A stretch of DNA of 18,605 nucleotides, from NCBI GenBank assembly GCA_012799495.1, contig JAAZLD010000362.1, positions 1-18,605 of the forward strand. Direction: 5' to 3'. This stretch comes from Desulfitobacterium sp. (GTDB lineage Bacteria > Bacillota > Desulfitobacteriia > Desulfitobacteriales > Desulfitobacteriaceae). This document shows positions 7,378 to 14,211 of this stretch, piece after piece; the stretch's first letter is position 1, and every line of letters starts with the position of its first letter. The notes beneath the pieces are model-generated. The model saw nothing but the letters and a program-made list of their open reading frames with translations. It was not told the DNA's origin and searched no databases. Made by a program: the position numbers and the translations under genes.

Positions 7378-7911
7378 TTATTCTTCAGGCTCCAATAAAC
7401 CATAGTCCCCACTATGACGCTTGTAAACTACGTTGATAGTATTCGTATCCATATTAGTGAAGGCAAAAAAGCTATGTCCCACTAGATTCATTTGCATAAT
7501 AGCTTCTTCTACGGACATAGGTTTGGTTCCAAACTTCTTATAACGGACAATCTTTTCATTTTCTTCTGGTTCAGCAGCTGGACTTGAGAGCTCTGAAGTG
7601 AAGTCTTTAAGAACTTTAGAGCGCATACGCTTATTGATACGAGTCCGATATTTGCGAATTTGGCGTTCTAGCTTTTCTACTACCAGGTCGATGGAAGCAT
7701 ACATATCAGGGCTTTCTTCTTCCCCACGGAGAAGAATGCCATTGAGAGGTGCTGTAACCTCAACCCGATGACGTCCTTCCTCTACTAATAGGGTTACTTT
7801 AACATCCCGAAACTCATCTGAATATTTAGCAAGCTTACCAACTCTTTTATTTACGTATTCTCTCATGGCATCTGTTACTTCCATTTGTTTGCCACGAACT
7901 GTGATGTTCAT
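7378..7911 (-). CDS. hpf: long-form ribosome hibernation promoting factor
   Basis: The 177-residue protein has an N-terminal S30AE domain (about 1-100, opening MNITVRGKQMEVTDAMREYV) and a C-terminal dimerisation domain (about 120-177, containing VRYKKFGTKPMSVEEAIMQM). This long form binds the 30S decoding site and pairs ribosomes into inactive 100S dimers during slow growth. The ATG at 7911 has AAGGGGG 7 nt upstream. The gene is monocistronic, with a terminator downstream and its own promoter upstream. The adjacency hpf-secA-prfB is common in Firmicutes. Nothing unusual in the protein itself. Confidence 0.95.
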   Translation of the reverse strand: MNITVRGKQMEVTDAMREYVNKRVGKLAKYSDEFRDVKVTLLVEEGRHRVEVTAPLNGILLRGEEESPDMYASIDLVVEKLERQIRKYRTRINKRMRSKVLKDFTSELSSPAAEPEENEKIVRYKKFGTKPMSVEEAIMQMNLVGHSFFAFTNMDTNTINVVYKRHSGDYGLLEPEE

Positions 7912-7989
7912 AGTATAACCCCCTTTTATCTGGTTACTAATATTATTCCCGATTTTACTGAAAAATCCTGCTGCTTTTTCCCTTCCCCA

Positions 7990-8014
7990 AAACTAAATAA
8001 ATATTATTTAGTTT
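7990..8014. repeat. perfect 11-bp inverted repeat, candidate operator
   Basis: AAACTAAATAA at 7990-8000 and its exact reverse complement TTATTTAGTTT at 8004-8014 are separated by ATA. It covers the -10 region of the hpf promoter, which is where a repressor site would act. It could also form a hairpin in RNA, but neither flank looks like a terminator tail. Confidence 0.6.
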
Positions 8015-8026
8015 CCTTCTTGTCAA
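7998..8026 (-). promoter_or_regulatory. hpf promoter overlapping a perfect palindrome
   Basis: Minus-strand TTGACA (8026-8021), a perfect -35, is followed after 17 bp by TATTTA (8003-7998), a weak -10. The -10 lies in the centre of a perfect inverted repeat at 7990-8014. The -35 abuts the T-run of the upstream csp terminator. Confidence 0.5.
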
Positions 8027-8063
8027 AAAAGAGGATTGTTGTTAAATTAACCAACAATCCCCT
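8025..8063 (-). terminator. terminator of the cold-shock gene
   Basis: On the minus strand, GGGGATTGTTGGTTAA pairs with TTTAACAACAATCCTC over about 13 bp, with a short loop and one unpaired G. The T6 run (8030-8025) follows directly. It lies about 40 bp after the csp stop codon. Confidence 0.85.
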
Positions 8064-8104
8064 TTTATAGGTAAAGGCATAAAAAATATTCTTAACCTTT
8101 GATT

Positions 8105-8302
8105 TTACCGAATTTGTACATTAGTGGCCTGTTCCCCCCGGGGACCTTGGATAATTTCAAACTCTACACCTTGTCCTTCCTCTAAAGTCCGGAAGCCATC
8201 TCCCTGAATGGAGGTGTAGTGAACAAAAATATCCTGCCCTTCTTCTCCTTCGATAAATCCGTATCCTTTTTGTTTACTAAACCATTTCACTTTACCCAGC
8301 AC
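8105..8302 (-). CDS. cold-shock domain protein
   Basis: A 65-residue single cold-shock domain with both RNA-binding motifs: KGYGFI (RNP1) and DIFVHY (RNP2). Such proteins bind single-stranded RNA or DNA and loosen RNA secondary structure. The start is the GTG at 8302, giving MLGKVKWFSKQKGYG, the family N-terminus, with AAGGAGG 7 nt upstream. An in-frame ATG at 8332 would add 10 residues that no family member needs and would place the ribosome binding site inside the gene. It follows the MFS gene by 82 bp and has a strong terminator downstream. No convincing own promoter was found. Confidence 0.93.
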   Translation of the reverse strand: MLGKVKWFSKQKGYGFIEGEEGQDIFVHYTSIQGDGFRTLEEGQGVEFEIIQGPRGEQATNVQIR

Positions 8303-8345
8303 AAAAAAACCTCCTTGAATCTTGACCCTCAATTATGAGTCTTAC

Positions 8346-8371
8346 AAAAGGATTCCCGAAAAGGAAGCTTT
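8346..8371 (-). terminator. weak hairpin between the MFS gene and csp
   Basis: On the minus strand, AAAAGCTTCC and GGAATCCTTTT pair as two short stems with a small internal loop; the second arm ends in TTTT. A weak terminator or partial read-through point; the short T-run and internal loop limit confidence. Confidence 0.35.
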
Positions 8372-8384
8372 TTAAACATAGATT

Positions 8385-9578
8385 TTAGGCAGCTTTGCGT
8401 CCAACCTCAGGTAATGCCAATGATAAAAGGAAAGTTAGAAATGCAGAAATACCTCCGATAATAAAGAATAAATAAAAATTATCTCCTGCAATAGGTGCTG
8501 CAATATAAGTAGGGATAGTAACCGCCCCCAATAATTGGAGAGTACTGACAACACCACCAGCTGTGCCGGCATATCTTGGGCCTATTTCTGGTAGTTGAAT
8601 AGGGATGGATACTAACAAAGGCATTAGAGAACCGATGGCTACTCCTGTGATGAAGAGAGCTATATATAGAAGTATTCCCACTGGTGCAAGCCAAGCAAAG
8701 GCGCCACCTAAAGCTCCTACTAAAGCCATAGTTAGGATTATGGGCTTATTCTTGCCTAGTTTGGCCGCTAACATAGGCATGAGCAAACAGCCTGTCAAAT
8801 TGCCGAAGGTTACCATAGATGCGTAAACCCCAGCGGCTACTGGGTCAATCCCTCGCTGACCGAGAGCAGTAGGCAGAAAAGAGCTGATGCTTAAGTTTAA
8901 GCCAAAAAGGAATAAGAGAGCAAAGCCTGTAATCCATACATTACGACTCTTTAAACATACTTTTAAGCTATCTAAAGTTCCTTCACTGGAACTTTCTTGA
9001 TTACCGGCAGAAGTGGGAGGGGTCTTCATCAAAAGAACCCAAAGAAGAAAGGCCAGAACAGAGATTATAGCTGCTATGATATAAGCACTTTTTATGCTAG
9101 GTAGCATTGCTGTGGTACCCATACCTAAAGTCATTCCCAGGGTAGCCGCACTTAGAAAAACACCCATCATGGTACCTACTTTTTCTGGAGGAAACCAGCT
9201 ACCGATAATTTTCGGACCATTGGCATTTAAGAAAGTAATGCCAACTCCCGTTAAGAACATACTGACAAATAAAGTTAAATAACTACTTGTCCAAATCCGC
9301 CAAATGGTTCCTAAGGCAGTGACTAGGAGGGCAATAGCGATAATCTTCTTGGCTCCATATTTATCTACTAAGAGTCCAGCAATTAAGCTAAACATAATAG
9401 CAGGTATCATAGGAGAAGTAAAAACGCTGGAAAACTCCGTATTGGTAAGTCCAAAAGTTTCTATTATCTGCGGAGCTAAAGGAGAAAGCTGGAATTGAGT
9501 ATAGTTTGGTCCAAAGGCACCAATAGCCATAATAAAAAGGACCACCCAACGGTAACTATTGTTTTTATTATGTACCAT
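8385..9578 (-). CDS. MFS permease, substrate unknown
   Basis: A 397-residue protein made almost wholly of hydrophobic segments, consistent with the 12 membrane helices of the major facilitator superfamily. The loop 2-3 signature is present as GLLVDKYGAKK (about residues 68-78). A short polar central loop at about 190-205 (PTSAGNQESSSEG) divides the two six-helix halves. It resembles CynX/NarK-like anion or metabolite transporters in general style, but I see nothing that fixes the substrate. The ATG at 9578 has AAGGAGG 8 nt upstream. It lies between a zinc-ribbon gene and a cold-shock gene, neither of which suggests a substrate. Confidence 0.88.
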   Translation of the reverse strand: MVHNKNNSYRWVVLFIMAIGAFGPNYTQFQLSPLAPQIIETFGLTNTEFSSVFTSPMIPAIMFSLIAGLLVDKYGAKKIIAIALLVTALGTIWRIWTSSYLTLFVSMFLTGVGITFLNANGPKIIGSWFPPEKVGTMMGVFLSAATLGMTLGMGTTAMLPSIKSAYIIAAIISVLAFLLWVLLMKTPPTSAGNQESSSEGTLDSLKVCLKSRNVWITGFALLFLFGLNLSISSFLPTALGQRGIDPVAAGVYASMVTFGNLTGCLLMPMLAAKLGKNKPIILTMALVGALGGAFAWLAPVGILLYIALFITGVAIGSLMPLLVSIPIQLPEIGPRYAGTAGGVVSTLQLLGAVTIPTYIAAPIAGDNFYLFFIIGGISAFLTFLLSLALPEVGRKAA

Positions 9579-9748
9579 GTTTTTTTCCTCCTTCTATGGA
9601 AAGTTAGTAGTGATGAGTGTAAGAACAGTTTTCACTTAATTAGCTTGTTTTAACAATTAACTTTCCTGGTAAAATACCCCTATAAAAAAATAATAGGCAT
9701 ATTACTAAAGATAATAGTATATATGTCTATACAAAAACATCTAGTTAG
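9579..9748. other. AT-rich leader of the MFS gene, no gene seen
   Basis: This AT-rich stretch separates the zinc-ribbon and MFS genes. It holds the MFS ribosome binding site. Several TATACT/TATTAT-like strings around 9690-9725 could be -10 boxes on the minus strand, but none has a good -35 at the right distance. No open frame with a ribosome binding site was found. Confidence 0.5.
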
Positions 9749-9773
9749 AAAGCATTGGAATTTCCAATGCTTT
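9749..9773 (-). terminator. perfect 12-bp hairpin after the zinc-ribbon gene
   Basis: AAAGCATTGGAA (9749-9760), one T, then the exact complement TTCCAATGCTTT (9762-9773). It lies 37 bp after the stop codon of the zinc-ribbon gene. The minus-strand tail TTTCTAAC is only weakly T-rich, so a terminator is probable but not certain; a protein-binding palindrome is the alternative. Confidence 0.5.
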
Positions 9774-9809
9774 CACTATATTTTCTCGTTTACTTTGCGC
9801 TATGCTTGA

Positions 9810-10100
9810 TTAGCGTGCGCGGTTATTTTGGTAGCAATCACGGCAGTAAACGGGACGATCGGATGTTGGTTGGAATGGAACTTGAGTTTCAATTCCACAT
9901 TCTGCGCAAATTACGTCGTGCATTTCCCGTTGACGTGTTTCACCATTGTTACGTGCTGCTTTACGTGCATTACGGCACTCCCGGCAGCGTTGTGGCTCGT
10001 TTTCGAAGCCTTTTTCTGCATAGAACTCTTGCTCACCAGCTGTAAATACAAATGTAGTTCCGCAGTCCTTGCATACTAGATCTTTGTCTTGAAATACCAT
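9810..10100 (-). CDS. small double zinc-ribbon protein
   Basis: A 96-residue soluble protein with two pairs of CxxC motifs per half: CKDC and CREC in the N-terminal half, CAEC and CRDC in the C-terminal half. Each set should bind one zinc ion. The spacing and the phrases LVCKDCGTTFVFTAGEQEFY and VYCRDCY fit small zinc-ribbon proteins widespread in Clostridia and related phyla, whose function is not known. The middle (about 45-60) is rich in Arg, Lys and Asn, so nucleic-acid binding is possible but unproven. The ATG at 10100 has AAGGGG 9 nt upstream. The -10-like TATAAT at 10161-10156 may be its promoter. Confidence 0.85.
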   Translation of the reverse strand: MVFQDKDLVCKDCGTTFVFTAGEQEFYAEKGFENEPQRCRECRNARKAARNNGETRQREMHDVICAECGIETQVPFQPTSDRPVYCRDCYQNNRAR

Positions 10101-10155
10101 GAAGAAAATCCCCTTACCTTAAATAATAGTAACAGACTCACGCCTATCCTAACTT

Positions 10156-10161
10156 ATTATA
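10156..10161 (-). promoter_or_regulatory. possible -10 box of the zinc-ribbon gene
   Basis: Minus-strand TATAAT, 55 bp upstream of the start codon and just after comFC. No recognisable -35 is present at 16-18 bp. Confidence 0.35.
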
Positions 10162-10190
10162 TCATTCTTTTCTTACCCTGGATAGTCTTT

Positions 10191-10946
10191 TTATTTCCTT
10201 TTTTCTAATCCTGCAGCTAGAACAAGGCCAAAAACCTTTTTGACCCCTATTTTCTTCAATTCATATGCACAGTGCTCTAAAGTTGCCCCAGTTGTAGTGA
10301 TATCGTCAATCAGCCAAACTTTTGCTCCCTTAAGCTTTTCAGCTTCTCCTGGTAAGAAACCTATTGTCCCTTTTAAATTTTGCAAGCGTTCTTCCCGTCC
10401 TAACCCTACTTGGGAGGGGGTATTCTCAAGACGCTGGAGAGGGTTAGGGCTATATAAGGGTATCCCACATTCCCATTGTAAAAGGGAAGCTATCTCCTCT
10501 GCCTGGTTAAAGCCCCGTTCTGCTAAGCGTTCTTGATGAAGGGGCACGGGAATTAAGTAGTGTGGTGGCGGTAAATGTGAGATAGCAAAATTCCCTAAGA
10601 AGGAAGAAATCTTCTTCAATTGATAAGGTTGAGCTTTATATTTAACATTTTGGATAAATTCCCGCCAAGCTCCCCCATAATAGCCAAGTGCTATCACTTT
10701 ATCTAAACCCCTCGGTCCTTTACCTACTTGGCAATCGGTACATTTTATCTGCTCCTTCGGAATCAGTTTTCCACAGTTTACACAGCGGGGCAATTCCGGA
10801 TAAAAATACTCCTCTAGACAATCTAGGCAAAATTCTCCTTCAGCAGAGGATTTTTCGCAAAGAAGACAATTCTTTTCCGGAGTATAGAAAAAAGTTCGAG
10901 CTAAAGCTTTTAATTCTTGCCAGATAGGCTCTAATTTAGCTACCAC
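10191..10946 (-). CDS. comFC: ComF-family phosphoribosyltransferase (ComFC-like)
   Basis: The 251-residue product has an N-terminal double zinc ribbon (CLLC, CLDC, CVNC and CTDC pairs within about residues 25-75) and a C-terminal phosphoribosyltransferase fold with the PRPP loop VWLIDDITTTGAT. ComFC is needed for DNA uptake during transformation in Bacillus, acting with the ComFA helicase encoded just upstream here; many non-competent bacteria also keep it. The start is taken as GTG at 10946, which has AGGAGG 7 nt upstream. The ATG at 10952 would leave almost no spacing, and the ATG at 11036 has no ribosome binding site. The gap to the helicase stop is 121 bp, so one operon is likely. Confidence 0.9.
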   Translation of the reverse strand: MVAKLEPIWQELKALARTFFYTPEKNCLLCEKSSAEGEFCLDCLEEYFYPELPRCVNCGKLIPKEQIKCTDCQVGKGPRGLDKVIALGYYGGAWREFIQNVKYKAQPYQLKKISSFLGNFAISHLPPPHYLIPVPLHQERLAERGFNQAEEIASLLQWECGIPLYSPNPLQRLENTPSQVGLGREERLQNLKGTIGFLPGEAEKLKGAKVWLIDDITTTGATLEHCAYELKKIGVKKVFGLVLAAGLEKRK

Positions 10947-11067
10947 GGACATCCCTCCTCGTAAGAAATAAACTTCTAGAAAATAATAAGCGTTAATCCC
11001 TGCTCTAATACCTGAGTAGTCCTTGGTCTGAAGCAAGCTTATTTTGTTCCTTAATCCAAGTTATGGC

Positions 11068-12945
11068 TTATTTGATGGCAGGAGTGGTTTTAGGTGCTAA
11101 GAAAAGGGCTGTCCCAGTTGGGCACTCCCGGGAGCGACCTACTCTTCCAGCCATTTGCACTAAGGATCTTTCATCGAAAATTTCATGATCCGCTCCTAGA
11201 ACTATAACTTGTGCTCGTGGAAAAGTTACACCTCGCTCCAAAATCGAGGTACACACAAAAAGCTGAAAAGACCCTTTCCTTAAGTTTTCGATTTTCTCTC
11301 GCCGGTTCGGATCAGAACTAAAACTCCCCTCAATAGACCGCTGAGGTAAGAACTCCTGTAATAACTGAACCCAAGGGTTAACCCAGGAAATCTGAGGAAC
11401 GAACAAGAGGATAGGCCCTGCTTTTCCTAATTCCTCGATCCGGGGAAGAAGGTTCTTTATTACTTTTTCAGCATTACCTTGTCTCGGATCAGGATTGCCA
11501 GTGAATTTTTTCCATTGGGGAACAGGGATAGGATGTCCATGGTGACGGGCAGGAAGGGTAAGAAGTTGCATCTTACCCCGCTTCACTTTCTGAAGGCTTT
11601 CTGGAGAGGGGGTGGCCGTTAGATAAACAATTTTACCTGTATCTTTAAGAGCCTTCTCTATACCCCAAGCTAAGGCCTTGTTACCATAATAGGGAAAGGC
11701 ATCCATTTCATCTAGGAAGATGAGATCAAAGGCTTGATAGAAACGTAAAATTTGATGGGTGGTAGCAACGACAAATTGGGAAGGTGTAAATCTTTGGGGG
11801 CTTGTCCCCGTATGAACTCCGAGAGAAAGATTAGGAAAGTCCCCTTCTAGACGAGGGGCTATATCCCAGACTACATCCTGGCGTGGAGCAGCAAAAAGAA
11901 CTTTTTGGTTATTGTTTAAAGCCCAAGCAGCTGCAGGAAAACAAACCTCCGTTTTTCCAGCCCCACATGCTGCCCAAAGTAAAATTTCCTTTTGAAAACC
12001 TTTTTTATGCTGGAATCCCTTCTCAAAAAGTGAGTTAACCTGCCCTTGGGGTTCTTCGGATTTAACAAATGACAAAATCTCTTCAGCGGCCTTTTTCTGA
12101 GCTGGGGTAAGTTCCCAACGAGGAGAAAATATGATTTTAGATTTTGCGAAACTTGTATTCACTTCATTAAATTTATTCCTAATGACAACATCATCTCTAC
12201 TAATGGTATTATTTCTGCTGGTATTATTTCTGCTAACCCCATTATTTTCATTAGTAGCTTTGTTCTGATTATTAAGGCTGCGATAAAGAGTATTGAGAGA
12301 GCTTAAGGAACCTAAAGATGCACAAGAGGGGCAAGTGGCTGCTCTACCGTAAATACTTATCCACTCTTCTACTTTTGTTTCTCCGCAGCGCTGACAGCGC
12401 CAACCCATTCTATTTCTTTCCAATCCGCTCAACCATTCTCCTTTACCCTCATTAACCTGTTCTTGGCAAAGCTTTAGTATTTCTATATAAGAAAGGTTAG
12501 ACTCCTGTCCTAATCTTTGAAGATCCCCCTTGGTTAGGACTCGCCCCTCTGTTCGCCTTAGAAAATCTACTTTTATCTTTTCTTTTTCTTCCATAGACGT
12601 GGGGATTTTCACTTTTTCTGCTTCCTCTTCCTTTGTTTCCTTTAATGACTTCTTACTCATCCACTGCCAAGTAAACTTTGATAGGGATGGATGGTTTTTT
12701 AGGTTCGATAATATTTTTCTTTTTATAGTACTCTTTTCCATTGCTTCTTTTTTTCGGCGGAAAAGATTTCTCTTCTTTCTTTTTGAACCCCAAGAATACT
12801 CATTATCAATTTCCCTCAGTAGTTCCTGAGCGATATAAAAAGGGATGCCTGGGTACAAAACTTCCCAATCACCTTCAGGTATTTCCCCTTGGGAAGGAAT
12901 AATATGAACTTTGTCGGATTGATCTAAAAGAAGATTAAAATGCAC
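11068..12945 (-). CDS. comFA: ComFA-like DEAD-box helicase with long N-terminal extension
   Basis: A 625-residue superfamily 2 helicase. Visible motifs: Walker A ACGAGKT (326-332), Walker B LDEMD (411-415), motif III TAT (443-445) and motif VI QMAGRVGR (597-604). Cysteines at 184, 187, 205 and 208 form a zinc knuckle as in ComFA, the ATPase that helps pull single-stranded DNA into the cytoplasm. Bacillus ComFA is about 460 residues; here about 180 extra residues precede the zinc site, basic and poorly conserved looking, and an Asn/Ser-rich linker (about 212-265) joins it to the helicase core. The GTG at 12945 has AAGGGG 7 nt upstream. comFC follows, supporting the assignment. No other competence genes are in view. 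Confidence 0.9.
   Translation of the reverse strand: MHFNLLLDQSDKVHIIPSQGEIPEGDWEVLYPGIPFYIAQELLREIDNEYSWGSKRKKRNLFRRKKEAMEKSTIKRKILSNLKNHPSLSKFTWQWMSKKSLKETKEEEAEKVKIPTSMEEKEKIKVDFLRRTEGRVLTKGDLQRLGQESNLSYIEILKLCQEQVNEGKGEWLSGLERNRMGWRCQRCGETKVEEWISIYGRAATCPSCASLGSLSSLNTLYRSLNNQNKATNENNGVSRNNTSRNNTISRDDVVIRNKFNEVNTSFAKSKIIFSPRWELTPAQKKAAEEILSFVKSEEPQGQVNSLFEKGFQHKKGFQKEILLWAACGAGKTEVCFPAAAWALNNNQKVLFAAPRQDVVWDIAPRLEGDFPNLSLGVHTGTSPQRFTPSQFVVATTHQILRFYQAFDLIFLDEMDAFPYYGNKALAWGIEKALKDTGKIVYLTATPSPESLQKVKRGKMQLLTLPARHHGHPIPVPQWKKFTGNPDPRQGNAEKVIKNLLPRIEELGKAGPILLFVPQISWVNPWVQLLQEFLPQRSIEGSFSSDPNRREKIENLRKGSFQLFVCTSILERGVTFPRAQVIVLGADHEIFDERSLVQMAGRVGRSRECPTGTALFLAPKTTPAIK
12205..12234 (-). repeat. 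perfect 15-bp tandem duplication inside comFA
   Basis: The unit GGTATTATTTCTGCT (plus strand) occurs at 12205-12219 and again at 12220-12234 with no change. Because it is 15 bp it keeps the frame and encodes SRNNT twice within the Asn-rich linker. It looks like replication slippage in a tolerant region. Confidence 0.85.
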
Positions 12946-13251
12946 ATTGTTGCCCCTTTACTGTTAATCAAATATTTCACTAAATTACATGTTTCTCAAA
13001 TTCATATGATTTTCGAAACCTCACATTCACCTTTAAATATGATTCTTTTTTAATTTCGTCTCCTTCCTGTAATGTTCCATTTTTCTCCTTTTATTCCTTC
13101 CGTTTTTCTATTTTTTCTAGCTAGAGTAAATTTCTGCCTGTAGTATGTTCCTGCTATAAAAATTATCCTCTAATTTTTCCTTTACTTCTGGGTATCATAA
13201 CTAATGTTCCAGTTACGCATTTGTTGTCTAAAATCAAAGGAGGAGTGCAGA
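12946..13251. other. divergent intergenic region with a pyrimidine-rich tract
   Basis: About 300 bp between comFA (-) and the DUF2680-like gene (+). Positions 13033-13125 are strongly pyrimidine-rich on the plus strand. Near comFA lies a possible promoter; near the plus gene lies AAGGAGG at 13237-13243. A 15-codon minus-strand open frame (13080-13033) behind AAAAGGAG is present but cannot be called a gene with confidence. No clear promoter for the plus gene was found. Confidence 0.5.
12971..12999 (-). promoter_or_regulatory. possible comFA promoter
   Basis: Minus-strand TTGAGA (12999-12994) and AATATT (12976-12971) with a 17-bp spacer, ending 25 bp upstream of the GTG start. The -35 matches 5 of 6 and the -10 matches 4 of 6 consensus bases. 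Confidence 0.4.
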
Positions 13252-13590
13252 TTGTTGAAGAAATTTACTATCAGCTTACTAACTATAGCCTTCCTCACCT
13301 TTGGTTCCGGTGCTGCCTTCGGGGCGACCACAGATGTGGATCCTGGAAAAGTAGCAGAGTTGAAAGGTCTCTATCAGCAGATGGTGGAGCTAAAGATGGA
13401 GATGATCGACAAGCAAGTAGAAGCCGGAATTCTTGAAGAAACTAAAGCAGAAAAGATTAAGGAAGGAATCAAAGAACGACAGAAAAAAATCGAAGATGAT
13501 CTGGAAAATGGTAAGCTAGACTTTGGGAAAAAGCGCTACAAGAATTCTTCTCATACACCTGAAGAAGAGCCCAAAGATAAGGATGAATAA
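13252..13590 (+). CDS. small secreted DUF2680-like protein
   Basis: A 112-residue protein starting at TTG 13252, with AAGGAGG 8 nt upstream. The ATG at 13204 has no ribosome binding site and would bury the signal peptide, so it is rejected. The N-terminus MLKKFTISLLTIAFLTFGSGAAFGA is a classic signal peptide with likely cleavage after AFG or AFGA. The mature part holds LKGLYQQMVELKMEMIDKQ followed by VEAGILEETKAEKIKEGI, the pattern I associate with DUF2680 (YckD-like) exported proteins of unknown function, predicted as two charged helices. The tail is acidic and lysine-rich. No lipobox cysteine is present. Family assignment is from memory of the pattern. Confidence 0.8.
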   Translation: MLKKFTISLLTIAFLTFGSGAAFGATTDVDPGKVAELKGLYQQMVELKMEMIDKQVEAGILEETKAEKIKEGIKERQKKIEDDLENGKLDFGKKRYKNSSHTPEEEPKDKDE

Positions 13591-13654
13591 GTAATCCTCA
13601 ATTTTGCACCTACGACTTTGTTTCGGACACTCTTTAGTGCTGGGACTTAAAATC

Positions 13655-13696
13655 AAAAAAGGGCTTTGCTCAATAAACTATTTGAGCAAAGCCCTT
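13655..13696 (-). terminator. strong terminator of the 125-residue protein gene
   Basis: AAGGGCTTTGCTCAA (13659-13673) pairs perfectly with TTGAGCAAAGCCCTT (13682-13696), a 15-bp stem. On the minus strand TTTTTT follows (13660-13655). On the plus strand no T-run follows, but so strong a stem could also protect the 3' end of the convergent DUF2680-like transcript. Confidence 0.9.
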
Positions 13697-13729
13697 ATAC
13701 TTAAAATATCTCAAAAATTAACCTAATAA

Positions 13730-14107
13730 TTAACCTTGATAATCGTCTTGATTTTCCTGAATCCGCCAAGTAAAGTCCCCAAAAGAACGATTCAGACATC
13801 GGATGTAGTGAAGCTCCTCTTCAGTAGGAGGTTCACCCTCTTTAATTAATTTAATTTCGCAATGTACTGGAATTCCGATCTGGTCTTGCATATCTCGTAA
13901 AAATCCCTTAAGAGAAAAAGCAAAACGTTCCTGCATAAAGATAGATTCCTGAGCAATAAACCTGATGATTATTTGGGATGAATACTGATTACTTCTCCAG
14001 TTTATGAGCTTTTTTTCAACCCCTTGGGGGAGAGAGAACTCCCAAGTTCCTGCCAGAATCCACAAAAAGGCTGCTAGAGCTCCCATTGCCGTTAATTGTA
14101 TTCCCAT
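13730..14107 (-). CDS. small membrane-anchored protein of unknown function
   Basis: A 125-residue protein I do not recognise. Residues about 4-21 (QLTAMGALAAFLWILAG) form one hydrophobic segment, an uncleaved anchor or signal. The rest is soluble with mixed charge; it includes two Cys (about 82 and 104) and a C-terminal half that looks alpha/beta. The ATG at 14107 has GGAGG 7 nt upstream, and a strong terminator ends the unit, so it is very likely expressed. It lies 104 bp downstream of fabZ on the same strand and may share its transcript, which would place it under the same lipid-responsive control; that is inference. Confidence 0.75.
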   Translation of the reverse strand: MGIQLTAMGALAAFLWILAGTWEFSLPQGVEKKLINWRSNQYSSQIIIRFIAQESIFMQERFAFSLKGFLRDMQDQIGIPVHCEIKLIKEGEPPTEEELHYIRCLNRSFGDFTWRIQENQDDYQG

Positions 14108-14211
14108 ATGAACTCCTCCCTACCCTAGAATATGCATAGGGAGAAGAAGGGGAATTTGTCTCTAAAGGCTATCTGAGGAGGGATCCTATCTTTTGGAGGA
14201 GAAATAAATAA

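Noticed and set aside
7331..7379. Short direct repeats GTCTAATTA and AAGTTCTT downstream of hpf
   Set aside because: Only two copies each in AT-rich DNA between the hpf stop and its terminator; likely chance or minor slippage.
9755..10079. Two overlapping plus-strand open frames opposite the zinc-ribbon gene
   Set aside because: They have no ribosome binding site and merely mirror the real gene; the minus-strand product has ordered CxxC motifs.
10144..10186. CTATCC and GGATAG inverted repeat after comFC
   Set aside because: The loop would be 31 nt with only 6-bp arms and no T-run, so neither a terminator nor a convincing operator.
10947..11036. Longer ComFC start
   Set aside because: No ribosome binding site before the ATG at 11036; the added residues precede the normal ComF N-terminus and AGGAGG points to the GTG at 10946.
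12530..12829. Phe-rich plus-strand open frame opposite comFA
   Set aside because: It is the complement of Lys/Glu-rich codons of the helicase N-terminus and lacks a ribosome binding site.
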